Source: Bacteroidales bacterium (GTDB taxonomy: Bacteria > Bacteroidota > Bacteroidia > Bacteroidales > F082). From it: 61,092 nt of DNA. This document shows, one piece after another, positions 26,121 through 35,468 of the stretch. The stretch covers positions 1-61,092 of the forward strand of contig JASBYY010000013.1 in the NCBI GenBank assembly GCA_029983675.1, in the 5' to 3' direction. Made by a program: the position numbers and the translations under genes. The first letter of the stretch is position 1. Each line of letters opens with the position of its first letter. The notes beneath the pieces were generated by a model. It was not told the DNA's origin. It made no database searches and worked only from the letters and a program-made list of their open reading frames with translations.

Positions 26121-28340
26121 ATGGATATGGATACTGTTAGCATTCTCTCTTTCGATCGCATTTACAAGAACTTCATCGATGAAAGATACATCCCTGAAGG
26201 GAAAGACGAATACTATATCCGGAACCAGCAGGTCACTGTTCCTGAAGGCGGCTGGCGGCATCTTCGTTCCGATGAAATCGAGCGATTGGTAAAAAACAGC
26301 AATACCTGCACGGACTGGGACAATATCTACGTCACCGATGCCTTTGACACCAACATGGTGAAAAACAACCATTTCTTTGGCATGGTGAGGATAGGCACTA
26401 TTCGCAACGAATGCCTGCAATACCATGATATGCGTGTCCCTATGGGCATAACGGGTTCGCGTATCATTTCATGTGACATCGGCAACAACGTCGCCATTCA
26501 CGATGTGCACTACATGGCAAATTATATCATTGGCGACCGTTGCATTCTGTTCAATATCCATGAAATGTCCACTACCGACCACTCAAAATTCGGTAACGGC
26601 ATCATCAAGGAAGGCGAACCTGAAAATGTGCGCATTTGGCTTGATGTCATGAACGAAGCAGGAGGAAGAAAGATTTTGCCTTTCGATGGCATGATTACCG
26701 CTGATGCGTACCTTTGGGCAAAATATGCCGATGATACCGTCATGCAACAACGGCTCTTTGATATGACCCAAAGAAGCGTTGACCATCACAGGGGCTACTA
26801 CGGGACGATTGGAGAATCGTGCGTCATTAAAAACTCATGGATTTTAAAGGATGCCAAGATAGGGCCATACACCTACATCAAAGGTGCCAATAAGCTCAAA
26901 AACATCACTATCAATTCGTCGAAAGAAGAACCCAGCCAAATTGGCGAGGGAGTCATCCTTGTCAACGGTATCACGGGTTACGGTTGCCGGATTTTCTATT
27001 CGGTGGTAGCCACCCGTTTTATATTCGGTGACAACTGCAACTTGAAATACGGTGCCCGTCTGATCCACTCCGTTCTCGGCGACAATTCGACAATTTCATG
27101 TTGCGAGGTTCTTAACAACCTGATTTTTCCTGCCCACGAACAGCACCACAACAATTCATTTCTGATTTCGGCCTGTATCATGGGACAAAGCAATATGGCC
27201 GCAGGAGCCACCATAGGCTCCAACCATAACAGTCGCGCTGTTGACGGTGAGATTGTGGCATCGCGTGGCTTTTGGCCCGGATTATGTTCCAGCGTCAAGC
27301 ACTCATCGAAGTTCGCCTCCTTCACCTTGCTGTCCAAGGCAGACTATCCCAACGAACTTAATATCATGTTGCCGTTCTGCTTGGTTAGCAACAACACCGA
27401 AAAAGACGAGCTGGAGGTCTTGCCCGCCTATTGGTGGATGTACAACATGTATGCTATTGCACGCAATACTTCAAAATATCTAAGCCGTGACAAGCGTAAA
27501 CGTAAAATTCAGAACATCGAATTCGAGACCCTTGCACCCGACACCATGGAAGAGACCATAGAAGGTCGCAAGCTTTTGGAGGTTTGGGTGGCAAAGGCTT
27601 TTCTTCGTTCAAAGGGTGAAGATCCGGAAACACAAGAGTATTACGACTTGCGTGCCATCGGGAAGCAACTTTTGAATCAGGAACCCGATACTGTTGATCG
27701 CTTAACGGTTCTTGGCGAAGGCATGGAGAAAGGACATCGCGAGGTGCGTATTCTTAAATCCCGACAAGCATACCACGCCTACGGTGACATGCTGACATTT
27801 TATGCGGTCAACACCATATTAAACTACCTGGAAAACCATCCCGACGAAACCATAGAAAAGATCATTTCCCACATGAAAGGCAAACGTCTTCGCAAATGGA
27901 TCAATCTCGGCGGACAGACCATGCCCGAGGAAGATGTAGATCGGTTGCGTGCCGACATTAGAAACGGTGTGCTTAACTCCTGGGAAGACATACACCAACG
28001 CTATGATGAATTGTGGAAAAGCTATCAACTGGAAAAACTTCATCATGCTTATTTCTCCCTTTTATTCCTCTACAAGGACGACACCGATACGCTGACCCCT
28101 GAAATATGGAGAGAAAACCTTGAAAAATCCATTAGGATTAAGCAGTTTATCTGCGATGAAACGTACAAAAGCCGCAAAAAAGACTATGACAATCCTTTCC
28201 GCAATGCCACTTTCCGCAACGAGGAAGAAAAAATCGCTGTCATAGGCCGTCTTGAAGACACGAGTTTTATCCGACAAATCCGAACCGAAACAGAACCCTT
28301 TATCAATAAAATCGAAAATCTATTAAATAAAAAACAATGA
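26121..28340 (+). CDS. DUF4954 family left-handed beta-helix protein
   Basis: A 739-residue protein of the DUF4954 family, found in Bacteroidota and spirochaetes. Residues about 100-360 contain hexapeptide-type repeats with acyl- or nucleotidyl-transferase-like turns (IGDRCILFN, IGESCVIKN, AKIGPYTYIKGA, IGEGVILVNGITGYG), which predicts a left-handed beta helix. The C-terminal half is mostly helical. The substrate is unknown. It overlaps nagB by four bases (ATGA), so translational coupling is likely, and an amino-sugar-related role is a reasonable inference. No signal peptide is present. Confidence 0.85.
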   Translation: MDMDTVSILSFDRIYKNFIDERYIPEGKDEYYIRNQQVTVPEGGWRHLRSDEIERLVKNSNTCTDWDNIYVTDAFDTNMVKNNHFFGMVRIGTIRNECLQYHDMRVPMGITGSRIISCDIGNNVAIHDVHYMANYIIGDRCILFNIHEMSTTDHSKFGNGIIKEGEPENVRIWLDVMNEAGGRKILPFDGMITADAYLWAKYADDTVMQQRLFDMTQRSVDHHRGYYGTIGESCVIKNSWILKDAKIGPYTYIKGANKLKNITINSSKEEPSQIGEGVILVNGITGYGCRIFYSVVATRFIFGDNCNLKYGARLIHSVLGDNSTISCCEVLNNLIFPAHEQHHNNSFLISACIMGQSNMAAGATIGSNHNSRAVDGEIVASRGFWPGLCSSVKHSSKFASFTLLSKADYPNELNIMLPFCLVSNNTEKDELEVLPAYWWMYNMYAIARNTSKYLSRDKRKRKIQNIEFETLAPDTMEETIEGRKLLEVWVAKAFLRSKGEDPETQEYYDLRAIGKQLLNQEPDTVDRLTVLGEGMEKGHREVRILKSRQAYHAYGDMLTFYAVNTILNYLENHPDETIEKIISHMKGKRLRKWINLGGQTMPEEDVDRLRADIRNGVLNSWEDIHQRYDELWKSYQLEKLHHAYFSLLFLYKDDTDTLTPEIWRENLEKSIRIKQFICDETYKSRKKDYDNPFRNATFRNEEEKIAVIGRLEDTSFIRQIRTETEPFINKIENLLNKKQ

Positions 28341-29128
28341 GAGTCATCATCGAATTGAACTACGACGACATGTCGCGTTGGGCAGCCAATCATATTGTCG
28401 AACGCATCAATGCTTTTTGTCCTACATCCGAAAAACCATTCATACTCGGACTTCCAACCGGCTCAACGCCCATAGGAACGTACCGCGAATTAATCCGTCT
28501 TCATAAAGAAGGCAAGGTCTCATTTCAACATGTGGTAACCTTTAATATGGATGAGTATGTCCGTATTCCCGAAGACCATCCCGAGAGTTACCATAGCTTT
28601 ATGTGGAACAATTTCTTCAACCATATCGACATCAAAAAAGAGCATGTCAACATTTTGAATGGCAATGCCGAAGACCTTGAAGCCGAATGCGCTCGTTATG
28701 AAGCTAAAATCAAATCGTATGGCGGCATCGACCTCTTCATGGGAGGTATCGGTCCAGATGGCCATATCGCCTTCAATGAGCCTGGTAGTTCCCTTACATC
28801 ACGCACCCGTGTCAAAACTCTGACAACCGACACGGTCATTGCCAATTCGCGCTTCTTCGACAACGACATCAACAAGGTGCCCAAAACCGCCCTCACGGTA
28901 GGAGTAGGTACCGTGATGGAAGCCCGTGAGGTGATGATTCTGGCAAATGGTCATAACAAGGCGCGTGCCCTTGCCAAGGTGGTCGAAGGAAGTGTCTCGC
29001 ACATGATTACTGTGAGTGTATTGCAAATGCACCCAAAGGGCATTATTGTGTGTGACGACGCTGCTTGCGATGAAATGACCTACGGCACGGTGAAGTATTT
29101 TAAGGACATCGAAAAAGATCATTTATAA
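28337..29128 (+). CDS. nagB: Glucosamine-6-phosphate deaminase
   Basis: A 263-residue NagB that interconverts glucosamine-6-phosphate with fructose-6-phosphate plus ammonia. LGLPTGSTPIGTY, FNMDEYV and GGIGPDGHIAFNEPG with the catalytic Asp and His are complete. Its place inside a nucleotide-sugar cluster rather than a chitin or GlcNAc catabolic operon suggests it balances hexosamine supply, which is an inference. Start at 28337 overlaps the stop of the DUF4954 gene. Confidence 0.95.
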   Translation: MRVIIELNYDDMSRWAANHIVERINAFCPTSEKPFILGLPTGSTPIGTYRELIRLHKEGKVSFQHVVTFNMDEYVRIPEDHPESYHSFMWNNFFNHIDIKKEHVNILNGNAEDLEAECARYEAKIKSYGGIDLFMGGIGPDGHIAFNEPGSSLTSRTRVKTLTTDTVIANSRFFDNDINKVPKTALTVGVGTVMEAREVMILANGHNKARALAKVVEGSVSHMITVSVLQMHPKGIIVCDDAACDEMTYGTVKYFKDIEKDHL

Positions 29129-29179
29129 TTGAACTTCATCCATTTGATTATCAACAAAGTATAATATAATTATCCCATC

Positions 29180-30151
29180 ATGAAAAACTTTTCCATCATT
29201 GGTGTGGCGGGTTACATTGCTCCACGCCACTTAAAGGCCATTAAAGATACCGGAAACAACTTGGTATCGGCATACGACAAAAATGACAGTGTCGGTATCA
29301 TGGACAGTTTTTTCCCCAAGGCATCTTTTTTCACTGAACAAGAATTGTTTGACCGGCATAACAGCAAATTAAAAGACAAAGGAGACAAAATCGATTATGT
29401 CAGCATTTGCACGCCCAATTATCTTCACGATGCCCATACCCGTTATGGCCTGCGTTTAGGGGCCGATGTCATTTGCGAGAAACCTGTTGTTTTGAATCCT
29501 TGGAACATCGATGCACTGACAAAGATAGAAGAAGAAACCGGACACCATGCCTACACCATTCTTCAGCTTCGGCTACATGAAGCCATTATCGCCTTGAAGA
29601 AAAAGGTGGACGAAGGCCCGAAGGACAAGATCTATGACATTGACCTGACCTACATCACTTCACGTGGTTACTGGTATTATGCCTCATGGAAAGGTGATGT
29701 GCGCAAGAGTGGCGGTATTGCCACCAATATTGGTGTTCATTTTTACGATATGCTTTCGTGGATTTTCGGCGAGGTGAAGAAAAACATTGTTCATGTGTCC
29801 TCACATGACCGTGTAGCGGGGTATTTGGAATTTGAAAAGGCACGTGTGCGTTATTTCTTGAGTATCAATGCAGAAACCCTGCCTGAAAACGCCGTCGAAG
29901 GAGAAAAACGCACCTATCGCACCATCATGATCGATGGAAATGAATTTGAGTTCAGCCAAGGCTTTACCGAGTTACACACCAAGAGTTATGAAAGAATTCT
30001 GGCCGGTGAAGGCTTCCGTATTGGCGAAGCACGTCGTTGCATCGACATCGTCTATCAAATCCGCAACGCCCAGCCTATCGGTCTCAAAGGCGACTACCAC
30101 CCTATGGCGCGTTTAGAATGCACATCACATCCCTTCGGATGGAAAGAGTGA
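29180..30151 (+). CDS. wlbA: WlbA/WbpB-type UDP-sugar 3-dehydrogenase
   Basis: A 323-residue Gfo/Idh/MocA oxidoreductase. From the N terminus (KNFSIIGVAGYIAPRHLKAI) through ICTPNYLHDAH, CEKPVVLNPW and TYITSRGYWYYASWKGD it follows the WlbA/WbpB family closely. Those enzymes oxidise the C3 hydroxyl of UDP-GlcNAc uronic acid to make 2,3-diamino sugars. The Lys of the CEKP motif is present. In the known pathway a UDP-GlcNAc 6-dehydrogenase acts before it, and a DegT-type aminotransferase then an acetyltransferase act after it. The 6-dehydrogenase candidate is at 31531; only a stump of an aminotransferase is found. Confidence 0.85.
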   Translation: MKNFSIIGVAGYIAPRHLKAIKDTGNNLVSAYDKNDSVGIMDSFFPKASFFTEQELFDRHNSKLKDKGDKIDYVSICTPNYLHDAHTRYGLRLGADVICEKPVVLNPWNIDALTKIEEETGHHAYTILQLRLHEAIIALKKKVDEGPKDKIYDIDLTYITSRGYWYYASWKGDVRKSGGIATNIGVHFYDMLSWIFGEVKKNIVHVSSHDRVAGYLEFEKARVRYFLSINAETLPENAVEGEKRTYRTIMIDGNEFEFSQGFTELHTKSYERILAGEGFRIGEARRCIDIVYQIRNAQPIGLKGDYHPMARLECTSHPFGWKE

Positions 30152-30208
30152 AAGAAACCGTAAAAGGATCGTTTCTTTGCAAACATCATTAACCAATATT
30201 GTCTTTCA

Positions 30209-31447
30209 ATGAATATTACCGTTGCCGGCACCGGATATGTCGGTCTTTCCATTGCCACGTTATTGTCACAGCACAACCATGTCGAAGCCATTGACATCGT
30301 CGCTGAAAAAGTCGATCTCATTAACCGAGGTCTTTCACCCATTCAAGACGATTACATCGAGGACTACCTCGCCCACAAACAGCTCGACCTTCATGCCACA
30401 TTGGATCCCGAAGAAGCATACGGCAAAGCCGATTTCGTGGTCATTGCCACACCGACAAACTACGATTCAATCCGTAACTTCTTCGATACTTCGGCAGTGG
30501 AAGCTGTCATCGACCTCGTCATGCAACATAACCCCGAGGCCGTCATGGTCATCAAATCGACGGTACCTGTGGGCTACACCGAACATATCCGACAAAAGAC
30601 TGGCAGCGGCAACATCCTCTTTTCGCCTGAATTTCTGCGCGAAAGCAAAGCCTTATACGACAACCTTTACCCAAGCCGAATCATCGTTGGTTATGAACAA
30701 GGAAATGCACACCTTGAACAAGCCGCCCGCACTTTTGCTTCGCTCATCCAAGAGGGCACTGTCAACAAAGACGCCCCTATACTTTACATGAACTCCACAG
30801 AAGCCGAAGCGGTCAAGCTGTTTGCCAACACCTATCTTGCCCTGCGTGTATCTTTCTTCAATGAATTGGATACCTATGCCGAAATGAAAGGATTGAATAC
30901 GCAGCATATCATAGAGGGCGTTTGTCTTGATCCACGCATCGGCACCCATTACAACAACCCCTCATTCGGTTACGGGGGCTATTGTCTGCCCAAAGACACG
31001 AAGCAACTGCTGGCCAACTATGCCGATGTCCCTGAAAATCTCATACAAGCTATTGTTGACAGCAACCGCACCCGCAAGGATTTCATCGCCGACCGTGTGT
31101 TGCACAAAGCCGGTTACTACGACTATTTCAACCGAGGCGACTTTGACGAAGGAGTGGAGCACGAGTGTGTCATTGGAGTTTATCGCCTCACCATGAAAAG
31201 CAACAGTGACAACTTCCGCCAAAGCAGTATTCAAGGCGTGATGAAACGCATCAAAGCCAAGGGTGCCACCGTCATTATCTTTGAGCCTTCCTTAAAAAAC
31301 GGCAGCACTTTCTTCGGCAGCGAGGTCATCAACGATCTTAATGTCTTCAAGTGCCGCTCGCAAGCCATCATTGCCAACCGTTACGACAGCATTCTCGACG
31401 ATGTGAAGGAAAAAGTCTATACCAGAGATGTGTTCAAGCGGGATTGA
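30209..31447 (+). CDS. ugd: UDP-glucose 6-dehydrogenase
   Basis: A 412-residue nucleotide-sugar dehydrogenase that oxidises UDP-glucose to UDP-glucuronate. Its N-terminal NAD loop is VAGTGYVGLSIA. The PEFLRESKALYDNLYPSRI block, with the thioester-forming region FGYGGYCLPKDTKQL (catalytic Cys near residue 260), is typical of the Ugd class rather than the WecC class. UDP-glucuronate is a common capsule precursor. It is followed after 83 bases by a second, distinct dehydrogenase. Confidence 0.93.
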   Translation: MNITVAGTGYVGLSIATLLSQHNHVEAIDIVAEKVDLINRGLSPIQDDYIEDYLAHKQLDLHATLDPEEAYGKADFVVIATPTNYDSIRNFFDTSAVEAVIDLVMQHNPEAVMVIKSTVPVGYTEHIRQKTGSGNILFSPEFLRESKALYDNLYPSRIIVGYEQGNAHLEQAARTFASLIQEGTVNKDAPILYMNSTEAEAVKLFANTYLALRVSFFNELDTYAEMKGLNTQHIIEGVCLDPRIGTHYNNPSFGYGGYCLPKDTKQLLANYADVPENLIQAIVDSNRTRKDFIADRVLHKAGYYDYFNRGDFDEGVEHECVIGVYRLTMKSNSDNFRQSSIQGVMKRIKAKGATVIIFEPSLKNGSTFFGSEVINDLNVFKCRSQAIIANRYDSILDDVKEKVYTRDVFKRD

Positions 31448-31530
31448 CCTATTTTTTTTCTTTCCAAACAAAATCATCATTAATAGAGTGTTTTTCAAAA
31501 CTATACTAAAGAAATAATACCAGAAACAAT

Positions 31531-32805
31531 ATGCAAGACTTTACTATTTGTGTAGTCGGACTCGGCTATGTCGGTCTGCCTTTGGCACGCCTGTTTTCCA
31601 CAAAATATGAAACCATTGGTTTCGACATGAATCAAAAGCGCGTTGATGCATTGATGCAAGGTCACGACAGTACGATGGAGGTTTCCGACGAGTTGCTGCA
31701 AGCCGCCATTCGCAATGGGTTCAGATGCACCACGGCTTTAGACGATGTGCGTAAATGCAATGTCTATATCGTTGCCGTGCCCACCCCTGTTGATGAAAAC
31801 AACCGTCCCGACCTGAAACCCCTATGGGGCGCCAGCGAAACGGTGGGCAAGGTGATCTCGAAAGGCGACATCGTCATTTACGAATCCACGGTGTATCCCG
31901 GTGTCACCGAAGAAGAATGCCTTCCTGTTGTAGAACGCGTTTCCGGCTTGAAATTCAATGTGGATTTCTTTGCCGGTTATTCTCCGGAACGTATCAACCC
32001 TGGCGACAAGGAACACACGGTCGAAAAAATCAGAAAGGTCACCTCAGGCTCCACGCCCGAAATCGCCGACATCGTTGATGGACTCTACAACTCCGTCCTT
32101 GTCAACGGCACCCATAAGGCCTCTTCGATACGCGTGGCTGAGGCTTCAAAAATTATTGAAAACTCACAACGCGACGTGAACATCGCCTTTATGAACGAGC
32201 TGGCCAAGATTTTCAACGCTATGGATATCGACACCCACGATGTCATTGAAGCGGCGGCAAGCAAGTGGAACTTCATCAAGCTCACTCCCGGGTTAGTCGG
32301 AGGACACTGCATCAGCGTCGATCCTTACTATCTGATACAGAAGGCCCAAGTGTACGGCGTATTGCCAAGAGTCATGTCATCGGCTCGCCGATTGAATGAT
32401 GGCATGGGTGCTTACGTGGCCAACCAAACCATTAAGTGCATGAATAAAAAAGGCATCATGGTGAAAGACGCCAATATTCTGATTCTCGGCATCACTTTTA
32501 AGGAAAACTGTCCCGACATCCGAAACACCAAAGTGGTGGATATTTACAACACCCTCACGGAATACACCGAAAACATCACAGTGTATGATCCTTGGGCCAA
32601 CTCCAAAGAAGTGCAACACGAATACGGCGTCGCTATCAATAACGACAGGTCTATTCTTCAAAAGAACCGTTACGATGCTGTCATCTTAGCCGTAGCCCAC
32701 AAGGAATTTCTGGAACTTGACATCCGTGCATTGCTGAAAGACAACGGCGTGGTTTACGATGTGAAAGGTATTCTGCCCAAAGGAGTTTTTGATGCAAGGC
32801 TATAA
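31531..32805 (+). CDS. UDP-N-acetylhexosamine 6-dehydrogenase (WbpO/TviB/WbpA type)
   Basis: A 424-residue nucleotide-sugar dehydrogenase with the NAD loop VVGLGYVGLPLA, the INPGDKEHTVEKIRKVTSG segment and the catalytic GLVGGHCISVDPYYL. These features place it with the WbpO/TviB/WbpA group that oxidises UDP-GalNAc or UDP-GlcNAc at C6, rather than with Ugd. Which epimer it uses cannot be read from the sequence. Its product would be the substrate of the WlbA-like enzyme at 29180. An aminotransferase remnant starts 40 bases after its stop. Confidence 0.9.
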   Translation: MQDFTICVVGLGYVGLPLARLFSTKYETIGFDMNQKRVDALMQGHDSTMEVSDELLQAAIRNGFRCTTALDDVRKCNVYIVAVPTPVDENNRPDLKPLWGASETVGKVISKGDIVIYESTVYPGVTEEECLPVVERVSGLKFNVDFFAGYSPERINPGDKEHTVEKIRKVTSGSTPEIADIVDGLYNSVLVNGTHKASSIRVAEASKIIENSQRDVNIAFMNELAKIFNAMDIDTHDVIEAAASKWNFIKLTPGLVGGHCISVDPYYLIQKAQVYGVLPRVMSSARRLNDGMGAYVANQTIKCMNKKGIMVKDANILILGITFKENCPDIRNTKVVDIYNTLTEYTENITVYDPWANSKEVQHEYGVAINNDRSILQKNRYDAVILAVAHKEFLELDIRALLKDNGVVYDVKGILPKGVFDARL

Positions 32806-32845
32806 CCGTCCAACCCACTGACCGAAAATCCGTATCCTATCGCGC

Positions 32846-32974
32846 ATGGGCAATAGCGAACGACTGTTTCGCCAAGGACTATACCTGCCCTCAGGCCCTT
32901 GTATAAGTGAAAAAGATATTGAGCAAATTGTGAAGATCATAAAAGAGAATTTGAAGAGAATCAAATGCATGTAA
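32846..32974 (+). pseudogene. C-terminal stump of a DegT/DnrJ/EryC1-type aminotransferase
   Basis: A 42-codon reading frame whose product (SERLFRQGLYLPSGPCISE, then DIEQIVKIIK) matches the extreme C terminus of sugar aminotransferases such as WbpE/WlbC, where the block LF-x-x-GL-x-LPSG is conserved. The other ~320 residues, including the PLP lysine, are missing. An upstream frame reads NPLTENPYPIAHG, which may be an adjoining, frameshifted piece. It sits exactly where the enzyme after WlbA would be expected. The rest of 32806-33069 shows no gene. Confidence 0.72.
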
Positions 32975-33069
32975 AAGCATTATTCTCGATATTAAGTTCT
33001 TAAAGAAATCTTTCCATTTGACTATTTGGTCACTCAAACAAAACAAAAAGACTTAATTCATCGAATGAC

Positions 33070-33702
33070 ATGTCTGCAATCGACTATTTATCAACAAGTT
33101 TGAATCAAAACGATGATGGTTCCTATCAGGAATTGGCCGTTGAAATCATCAAGACAAAGCGTAACGACTGGGTGCAAGAGCTTGTCGAACTGTTGCAACA
33201 TAAGGACAAGCGCATCCAGAGCAATAGCATCAAGGTCCTTTATGAGATTGGCGAGCGGGGGGCTGCTGAAATGATAGCTCCCTACTACCATCATTTTGGT
33301 GCGCTGTTACAATCGAAAAACAACCGGTTGGTATGGGGCAGCATGATCGCCTTGGATACCATCACAACGGTCAGCCCGCAAGCTGTTTATGACCTTCTGC
33401 CATCCATCATCAACACCATAGACCATGGTTCGGTGATTTCCATAGACCATGGGGTAGGCATCTTAGCACAGTTGTCAAGTCTTCCGGCTTATTCCGAAAC
33501 AACTTTTCCGTTGCTCATGGAACAGCTCAGAAAATGTCCGGCAAAACAACTGCCCATGTATGCGGAAAAGTCCGTCATAGCCATAGATGCCTCCCGACTG
33601 TTGCTTTTTGAGGATTTGCTGCTTTCAAGAATGTCGGAAATGGAGAGAGATTCACAGAAAAAAAGACTGACCAAAGTCATCTCGAAGCTGAAAAAGAAAT
33701 AA
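33070..33702 (+). CDS. HEAT-repeat-like protein
   Basis: A 210-residue all-helical cytoplasmic protein with HEAT-type helix pairs (VQELVELLQHKDKRIQSNSIKVLYEIG is the clearest, residues about 35-60). The last residues are strongly basic. Function is unknown; a protein-binding role is an inference from the fold. It falls between sugar genes and crcB without an obvious link to either. No TAnnTTTG box is visible before it. Confidence 0.75.
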   Translation: MSAIDYLSTSLNQNDDGSYQELAVEIIKTKRNDWVQELVELLQHKDKRIQSNSIKVLYEIGERGAAEMIAPYYHHFGALLQSKNNRLVWGSMIALDTITTVSPQAVYDLLPSIINTIDHGSVISIDHGVGILAQLSSLPAYSETTFPLLMEQLRKCPAKQLPMYAEKSVIAIDASRLLLFEDLLLSRMSEMERDSQKKRLTKVISKLKKK

Positions 33703-33833
33703 TATGCAATGCACGATGAAATAAGATTTTCATTCTGTTTTGCAAAGTTACTTAGGAGAAATGCCCCGATAAAACGAGTGCTTTTTACAAATCATTCTGT
33801 CGCCAAGCAAAAATAAGAAAATACCCTGCAGCA

Positions 33834-34205
33834 ATGGTCAAACAACTCTTTCTCATCGGGTTAGGTGGGGGCATAGGAAGTATCTTTCGGTTCTTAACCT
33901 CCTTGTTAACGGCAAAATACTACTCCAATGTGTTTCCTTTGGCTACATTCATTGTCAATATCATTGGCTGCTTTCTAATTGGCTTGATCATTGGAGCATT
34001 GTCACACCACACTGAAGTCAGCCCGAGTTGGAAGCTACTATTGGTTACAGGATTCTGTGGAGGTTACACCACATTTTCCGCTTTCGCATTCGAAAATTTT
34101 ACGCTTATTCAAAACAACAACCATCTCGTTTTTCTATTGTACCTCGGACTCAGTATTTTCATAGGAATACTTGCCGTTTGGTTAGGTGTCATTATTACAA
34201 GGTAA
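33834..34205 (+). CDS. crcB: CrcB/Fluc fluoride channel
   Basis: A 123-residue protein with four transmembrane helices. The motifs GGGIGSIFRF (start of helix 1), FIVNIIGCFLIGL (helix 2) and GFCGGYTTFSAFAFE (helix 3 break with the Thr-Phe-Ser) define the fluoride exporter family, which works as an antiparallel dimer. The 130 bases upstream contain no recognisable fluoride riboswitch. The MFS gene follows after 54 bases. Confidence 0.95.
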   Translation: MVKQLFLIGLGGGIGSIFRFLTSLLTAKYYSNVFPLATFIVNIIGCFLIGLIIGALSHHTEVSPSWKLLLVTGFCGGYTTFSAFAFENFTLIQNNNHLVFLLYLGLSIFIGILAVWLGVIITR

Positions 34206-34259
34206 GGACAAGCACCACGAGAAAAAAATTGTACTTGTAACTTCATTTTATTCTGCATC

Positions 34260-35450
34260 ATGGAGGAGAAAAGAATATTTGGATTACAAAGAAATATCTT
34301 CTTTACCGGAGTAACCAGCTTCTTCACTGATGTCTCTACAAAGATGATATACAGTGTAATGCCTCTTTTTCTACTATCAATCGGAGCCTCCAAGACCTCG
34401 ATTTCATTGATAGAGGGTATTGCGGAAAGCACGGCGGCTTTTTTCAAGGCTTTTTCGGGTCATTGGAGCGACAAAATTGGAAGGAATAAGCCTTTCATGC
34501 TGGTTGGCTACGGCATCACGGCTTTGATCACTCCGCTATATGTGTTGGTCAGGTTTCCGGTGCATGTGTTGTTATTTCGATTCATAGAGAAAATCGGTAA
34601 AGGTCTAAGGGCAGCACCTAGAGACAGCCTGATCAGCGGATCCGTCCCTAAAAATGAAACCGGCAAAAACTTCGGTTTTCATAAGGCTATGGACAATAGC
34701 GGAGCCATCATCGGTCCGTTGACTGCCTTTCTGATTCTGCGATTCTTCCCGTTGAACTACGATAATATTTTCCTGATAGCCACCATTCCCGCCATTTTGG
34801 GTGTGCTTACCATTGTGCTTTTCATCAAGGAAGCAAAGACGGAACATGGCAGTTCCGTCAAGTTCCAACTCAATCAGTTGCCCAAGAGATTCTATTTTTT
34901 TCTTTTCATCGTGTTTGTTTTCACCTTAGGCAATTCGGCCGATGCCTTGCTGCTCGTCAAAACGGCTGAAACCGGCATAGACAAATCGTATGTTCCGTTT
35001 GTCTATATGATTTTTAAAACGGTTTCCGTATTACTTGCCATCCCCATTGGTAAGATTTCCGATAAAATTGGCCGCGAAAAGCTGATCATCGCCGGGTTTT
35101 TGGTTTACGCCATCGTATATTACTTTTTTGGTCGCTTCAACAGCCTGAATGTTTTCCTGTTCTTATTTGTCATGTACGGTCTTTACAGCGCCTTGGTGGA
35201 CGGCAGCCAAAAAGCCCTGATTTCGGATATCGTTAGCAAAGACCTGAAGGGGACGGAGTACGGATTGTTCCATGCCGTACTTGGAATCACACTGCTTCCC
35301 GCCAGTTTAATTGCAGGCTTGTTGTATGACCATGTCAACGCTAATGCACCGTTTTACTTTGGTGCCATCATGGCTTTGACCGCCAGCTTATTAATGGTCA
35401 TTTTTGTCATTGTAAATAAACAACATGCGTGCAAAAACCACGATTATTAA
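34260..35450 (+). CDS. Major facilitator superfamily transporter
   Basis: A 396-residue inner-membrane protein with about 12 hydrophobic segments. The loop between helices 2 and 3 reads GHWSDKIGRNKPF and the equivalent loop of the second half reads GKISDKIGREKLI, both good matches to MFS motif A. The substrate is unknown. It lies 18 bases before manC and may be co-transcribed, but a role in polysaccharide export is not indicated because flippases belong to other families. Confidence 0.88.
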   Translation: MEEKRIFGLQRNIFFTGVTSFFTDVSTKMIYSVMPLFLLSIGASKTSISLIEGIAESTAAFFKAFSGHWSDKIGRNKPFMLVGYGITALITPLYVLVRFPVHVLLFRFIEKIGKGLRAAPRDSLISGSVPKNETGKNFGFHKAMDNSGAIIGPLTAFLILRFFPLNYDNIFLIATIPAILGVLTIVLFIKEAKTEHGSSVKFQLNQLPKRFYFFLFIVFVFTLGNSADALLLVKTAETGIDKSYVPFVYMIFKTVSVLLAIPIGKISDKIGREKLIIAGFLVYAIVYYFFGRFNSLNVFLFLFVMYGLYSALVDGSQKALISDIVSKDLKGTEYGLFHAVLGITLLPASLIAGLLYDHVNANAPFYFGAIMALTASLLMVIFVIVNKQHACKNHDY

Positions 35451-35468
35451 TTCAACAATACCATAACC

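Noticed and set aside
33703..33833. A possible fluoride riboswitch ahead of crcB
   Set aside because: I looked for the conserved pseudoknot and the downstream helix motif of crcB-type riboswitches and did not find them in this 130-base leader.
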